This document shows positions 31,010 to 34,141 of a stretch of DNA of 34,141 nt, one piece after another; position 1 is the first letter of the stretch; every line of letters starts with the position of its first letter. Where the stretch lies: contig JAIBCE010000045.1 in assembly GCA_019694315.1 (NCBI GenBank), positions 1-34,141 of the forward strand, in the 5' to 3' direction. The notes below the pieces were generated by a model. It searched no databases. It saw only the letters and a list, made by a program, of their open reading frames with translations, and had not been told where the DNA came from. The position numbers and the translations under genes were made by a program. The stretch is from Sandaracinaceae bacterium (GTDB taxonomy: Bacteria > Myxococcota_A > Polyangia > Polyangiales > Sandaracinaceae).

Positions 31010-31480
31010 ATGCCGCGTCGTCGTGAAGTCCCCAAGCGCAAGATCCTTCCCGATCCCAAGTACCACGATCGGATGATCGCCAAGTTCTGCAACGTGGTGA
31101 TGAAGCAGGGCAAGAAGAGCACCGCCGAAGGCATCGTCTACGGCGCGCTCGACGTCATCGCGAGCCGCTACAAGGAGGACGCGATCGAGGTCTTCCGCAA
31201 GGCGCTCGACACGGTGAAGCCCAAGGTCGAGGTCAAGAGCCGCCGCGTCGGTGGCGCGACCTACCAGGTGCCCGTCGAGGTCCGCCCCGAGCGCCGCGTC
31301 GCGCTCGCGATGCGCTGGCTCGTCGACTACTCCCGCGAGCGCGGCGAGAAGACGATGGTCGAGCGCCTGGCCGCCGAGCTCAAGGAGGCCGCCGAGGGCC
31401 GTGGCAACGCGGTCAAGAAGCGCGAAGACGTCCACAAGATGGCCGAGGCCAACAAGGCCTTCGCGCACTATCGCTGGTGA
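31010..31480 (+). CDS. rpsG: Ribosomal protein uS7
   Basis: 156-aa primary 16S rRNA-binding protein of the small-subunit head. [65 protein letters not shown] and [15 protein letters not shown] are all canonical, as is the length. GAGGAG lies 8 nt before the ATG. In other bacteria uS7 represses its own operon by binding the rpsL-rpsG spacer; here that spacer is only 32 bp, so such a site would have to lie elsewhere. Confidence 0.98.
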   Translation: MPRRREVPKRKILPDPKYHDRMIAKFCNVVMKQGKKSTAEGIVYGALDVIASRYKEDAIEVFRKALDTVKPKVEVKSRRVGGATYQVPVEVRPERRVALAMRWLVDYSRERGEKTMVERLAAELKEAAEGRGNAVKKREDVHKMAEANKAFAHYRW

Positions 31481-31816
31481 GCGAGCGATGACCGAGACGG
31501 CGCCGGAGAAAATCTCCTGGCGCCGTTGTCGTTCCCGATCCATACCCCGCCCCCCTGATTCCGCCCGGTAGGTCCGTCCGGATACCACCGAGCCCCGAGG
31601 ACTCCTCGAACCCGATGACGACGACGACATAGGCGAGTGCTTCCGACAGCGCCGACTCCACGAGAGCGGCGCGACAGAGAAACCACTCGAAACCCTCTCA
31701 GGAAGCGCCGGTCCGAGGGTGACCGGGAAAGGCCTGAGGGGGTTTTCGTCCGTCCAGGCTCCTCCGTCCCGCTCTGTTCCCCTTCCTCTTCTCGACTCAA
31801 CACCACGGAGACGATC
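31481..31816 (+). other. 336-bp rpsG-fusA spacer
   Basis: No open frame here looks coding. Apart from the strong hairpin at its start, it is a pyrimidine-rich leader running to the fusA ribosome site CGGAGA (about 31805-31810). Its length suggests a separate fusA promoter or a long regulatory leader, but no convincing -35/-10 pair was found. Confidence 0.6.
31498..31525 (+). terminator. Hairpin after rpsG (attenuator or terminator)
   Basis: CGGCGCC-GGAGA / TCTCC-(T)-GGCGCCG: a 12-bp stem with one bulged T and an AAA loop, starting 17 nt after the rpsG stop and followed by TTGTCGTT. The T-run is weak, so partial read-through is expected. Confidence 0.6.
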
Positions 31817-33934
31817 GTGCCCCGCGAATATCCGCTCGAGAGAACCCGCAACATCGGCATCATGGCCCACATCGATGCGGGCAAGACGACGACGACGGAG
31901 CGCGTCCTCTACTACACCGGCGTCAACTACAAGATCGGTGAAGTCCACGACGGCGCGGCCACGACGGACTGGATGGAGCAGGAGCAGGAGCGCGGCATCA
32001 CGATCACGTCCGCCGCGATCACCTGCAGCTGGAAGCCGGCGACGGGTCTCTTCAAGGACCAGCGCTTCCGCATCAACGTCATCGACACGCCAGGCCACGT
32101 CGACTTCACGATCGAGGTCGAGCGCTCGCTGCGCGTGCTCGACGGCACCGTCTGCGTGTTCGACGGCGTCGCGGGCGTCGAGCCCCAGTCCGAGACCGTG
32201 TGGCGCCAGGCGGATCGCTACGGCGTTCCCCGCATGTGCTTCGTCAACAAGATGGACCGCGCCGGCGCCAACTTCGAGCGCGCGATGCTCTCCATCAAGG
32301 ACCGCCTCACCAAGAACGCGGTCGCGGTGCAGCTGCCCCTCGGCGTCGAGGAGAACCACAAGGGCATCATCGACCTCGTCCGCATGAAGGCCTACATCTT
32401 CGACGACACGTCGAAGGGCCAGAAGTTCGACACGGTCGAGATCCCCGCGGATTACAAGGCGCAGGCCGACGACGCGCGCGAGAAGCTCATCGAGATGGTC
32501 GCCGAAGTCGACGACACCCTCGCCGAGCGCTTCCTCGAGGGCGACACGAGCTTCAGCACCGAGGAGATCCTCACCGCCCTCCGCAAGGGCACGCTGTCGC
32601 ACAAGTGCGTTCCCGTGCTCTGTGGCTCGGCCTTCAAGAACAAGGGCGTCCAGCAGCTGCTCGACGCCGTCATCGACTTCCTCCCCTCGCCGGTCGACAT
32701 CCCGGACGTGCAGGGCCAGGACCCCGACGACGCCGAGAAGAAGCTCAGCCGCAAGGCCGCCGACGACGCGCCGTTTGCGGGCCTCGCGTTCAAGATCATG
32801 ACCGACCCCCACGTCGGCACGCTGACCTTCGTGCGCGTGTACTCGGGCCAGATCCGCACCGGCGATCAGGTGCTCAACTCGACGAAGGGCAAGCGCGAGC
32901 GCATCGGCCGTCTCGTCCAGATGCACGCGAACAAGCGCGAGCCCATCGAGGACATCCAGGCGGGCAACATCTGTGCGGTCGCCGGACTCAAGGACGTCCG
33001 CACCGGCGACACGCTCTGCGACGAGAAGCACCCGATCGTGCTCGAGCGCATGACCTTCCCGCAGCCGGTCATCAGCCAGGCGATCGAGCCGAAGACCAAG
33101 GCCGATCAGGCCAAGCTCGGCGAGGGTCTCTCGAAGCTCGCCGCGGAGGACCCGAGCTTCCGCGTCCGCACCGACGAGGAGACGGGTCAGACGATCATCG
33201 CCGGCATGGGCGAGCTCCACCTCGAGATCATCGTCGACCGCCTCCGCCGCGAGCACAAGGTCGAGGCGAACGTCGGCGCACCCGAGGTCGCCTACCGCGA
33301 GTCGATCCAGCGCGACGTCCGCGTCGAGGGCAAGTGGATCAAGCAGTCGGGCGGTCGTGGTCAGTACGGCCACGTCTGGATCGAGATGGGTCCCGGCGAG
33401 AAGGGCACCGGCCTGGTCTTCGAGAACAAGATCGTCGGTGGCACCGTGCCGAAGGAGTTCATCCCCTCGGTCGAAAAGGGCATCAAGGAGGCCATGGAGC
33501 GCGGCGTCCTCGCGGGCTACCCCGTGATCGACGTGAAGGCCCGCCTGGTCGACGGCAGCTACCACGACGTCGACTCGCAGGCTCAGCACTTCGAGCTCGC
33601 GGCGTCGGTCGCTTTCCAGGAGGGCGCCAAGAAGGCGGGCCTCCAGCTGCTGGAGCCGATGATGGCCGTCGAGGTGGTCTGCCCCGAGGACTTCATGGGT
33701 GACGTGATCGGCGACCTCAACAGCCGCCGCGGTCAGGTGAAGAACATGGATCAGCGCGGCAACGCGAAGGTCGTCACGGCGGACGTCCCGCTCGCCAACA
33801 TGTTCGGCTACTCGACCGACCTCCGCAGCAAGACGCAGGGTCGCGCGACGTACTCGATGGAGTTCGCCAACTACTCGGTCGTTCCGAACAACGTGTCGGA
33901 TCAGATCGTCGCCAAGGTCAAGGGCAAGGGCTGA
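31817..33934 (+). CDS. fusA: Translation elongation factor G
   Basis: 705-aa GTPase that drives ribosomal translocation. G1 AHIDAGKTT, switch [13 protein letters not shown]3 DTPGHVDF, G4 NKMDR and G5 GSAF are all intact; domains II-V include the IV-loop region GRGQYGHVW and the domain V segment [27 protein letters not shown]. Full length for the family. Starts at GTG ([19 protein letters not shown]); CGGAGA lies about 6 nt before it, and the longer upstream frame is not coding. Confidence 0.98.
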   Translation: MPREYPLERTRNIGIMAHIDAGKTTTTERVLYYTGVNYKIGEVHDGAATTDWMEQEQERGITITSAAITCSWKPATGLFKDQRFRINVIDTPGHVDFTIEVERSLRVLDGTVCVFDGVAGVEPQSETVWRQADRYGVPRMCFVNKMDRAGANFERAMLSIKDRLTKNAVAVQLPLGVEENHKGIIDLVRMKAYIFDDTSKGQKFDTVEIPADYKAQADDAREKLIEMVAEVDDTLAERFLEGDTSFSTEEILTALRKGTLSHKCVPVLCGSAFKNKGVQQLLDAVIDFLPSPVDIPDVQGQDPDDAEKKLSRKAADDAPFAGLAFKIMTDPHVGTLTFVRVYSGQIRTGDQVLNSTKGKRERIGRLVQMHANKREPIEDIQAGNICAVAGLKDVRTGDTLCDEKHPIVLERMTFPQPVISQAIEPKTKADQAKLGEGLSKLAAEDPSFRVRTDEETGQTIIAGMGELHLEIIVDRLRREHKVEANVGAPEVAYRESIQRDVRVEGKWIKQSGGRGQYGHVWIEMGPGEKGTGLVFENKIVGGTVPKEFIPSVEKGIKEAMERGVLAGYPVIDVKARLVDGSYHDVDSQAQHFELAASVAFQEGAKKAGLQLLEPMMAVEVVCPEDFMGDVIGDLNSRRGQVKNMDQRGNAKVVTADVPLANMFGYSTDLRSKTQGRATYSMEFANYSVVPNNVSDQIVAKVKGKG

Positions 33935-33946
33935 GCATCGATTGAC

Positions 33947-33962
33947 CTGGGCTCCGGCCCAG
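33947..33962 (+). promoter_or_regulatory. Stable UNCG-loop hairpin between fusA and tuf
   Basis: CTGGGC-TCCG-GCCCAG: a perfect 6-bp stem closed by a C(UNCG)G tetraloop, 12 nt after the fusA stop. Lacks a T-run, so it may protect or process the mRNA rather than terminate. Confidence 0.5.
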
Positions 33963-34017
33963 ACCCAGCCGCCCGCAGGAAAGAAGTTCGCTACCGAGAG
34001 TCAGGAGAGACACGGTC

Positions 34018-34141
34018 ATGTCGAAAGAAAAGTTCGTTCGTAGCAAGCCCCACGTGAACGTCGGAACGATCGGTCACATCGACCACGGCAAGACGACGAC
34101 GACCGCGGCGATCACGAAGGTCGCGGCGAAGGCCTACGGCG
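34018..34141 (+). CDS. tuf: Elongation factor Tu, 5' part (runs off the window)
   Basis: The first 41 codons of EF-Tu: [21 protein letters not shown], then [20 protein letters not shown], with the G1 loop GHIDHGKT intact. AGGAGA lies about 9 nt before the ATG. EF-Tu delivers aminoacyl-tRNA to the ribosome. Last gene of the str operon seen here; truncated only by the window edge. Confidence 0.97.
   Translation, partial: MSKEKFVRSKPHVNVGTIGHIDHGKTTTTAAITKVAAKAYG

Noticed and set aside
30860..33589. 909-codon minus-strand frame over rpsL, rpsG and fusA
   Set aside because: Shadow of highly conserved translation genes; no domain seen.
1..34141. CRISPR arrays, tRNA/rRNA genes, insertion sequences, phage or secretion-system clusters
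   Set aside because: None seen: no regularly spaced direct repeats, no tRNA-like cloverleaf noticed, no transposase or integrase motifs. The repeats present are short coding tandem repeats.

Overview
The window is very GC-rich with dense, mostly ungapped coding on both strands. At least eight predicted lipoproteins, Asp-Ala-rich tethers after lipidation cysteines, a PEGA-type Ser/Thr kinase, an AgmX/PglI-like C-terminal domain and many TPR/VWA/OmpA envelope proteins point to a myxobacterium (Myxococcota, probably the Polyangia/Sandaracinus side). That placement is inference from gene style, not from a marker-gene search.

Layout: 34-3778 (minus) holds a DUF4340-like lipoprotein, a small conserved protein and a GMC oxidoreductase overlapping it. 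3908-7737 (plus) is a tight cluster: a cytoplasmic bis-MGD/Fe4S4 molybdoenzyme, two small lipoproteins ending in the same VPGPFVPPA tail, and a ferritin-like diiron protein. A 196-bp spacer full of inverted repeats leads to an expansin-like lipoprotein (7934-8740). A lone nucleotidyltransferase (8837-9889) follows, with a perfect inverted repeat over its promoter and probably a leaderless start. 9907-13060 (minus) encodes a bacterial pentameric ligand-gated ion channel followed after 4 bp by a VWA protein. A third VPGPFVPPA lipoprotein (13136-13423) is divergent from the channel.

13446-21217 is an envelope block: CAP-domain lipoprotein, beta-barrel protein, DUF2236/MpaB-like oxygenase, a large Cys-rich lipoprotein with a TPR partner, a TerB-like protein, an OmpA-family protein and a lipoprotein with beta-helix-like repeats. 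21247-27525 carries metabolic and housekeeping genes: HAD hydrolase, small acidic protein, DUF502 membrane protein, heme A synthase (ctaA), an LsrG-like ABM monooxygenase, an iron-type alcohol dehydrogenase, and a TetR regulator overlapping an FAD monooxygenase, with two tandem palindromic operators at the TetR start. 27692-30435 is a kinase plus a TPR-like membrane protein.

30468 to the end is the str operon: promoter and leader hairpins, rpsL, rpsG, a 336-bp spacer, fusA and the start of tuf. No tRNA, rRNA, CRISPR array, transposase or phage gene was seen. The most interesting items are the three-copy Cys4-VPGPFVPPA lipoprotein family and its linkage to molybdo/diiron enzymes, the ion channel-VWA pair, the structured spacer before the expansin, and the operator-like repeats at the nucleotidyltransferase and TetR genes.
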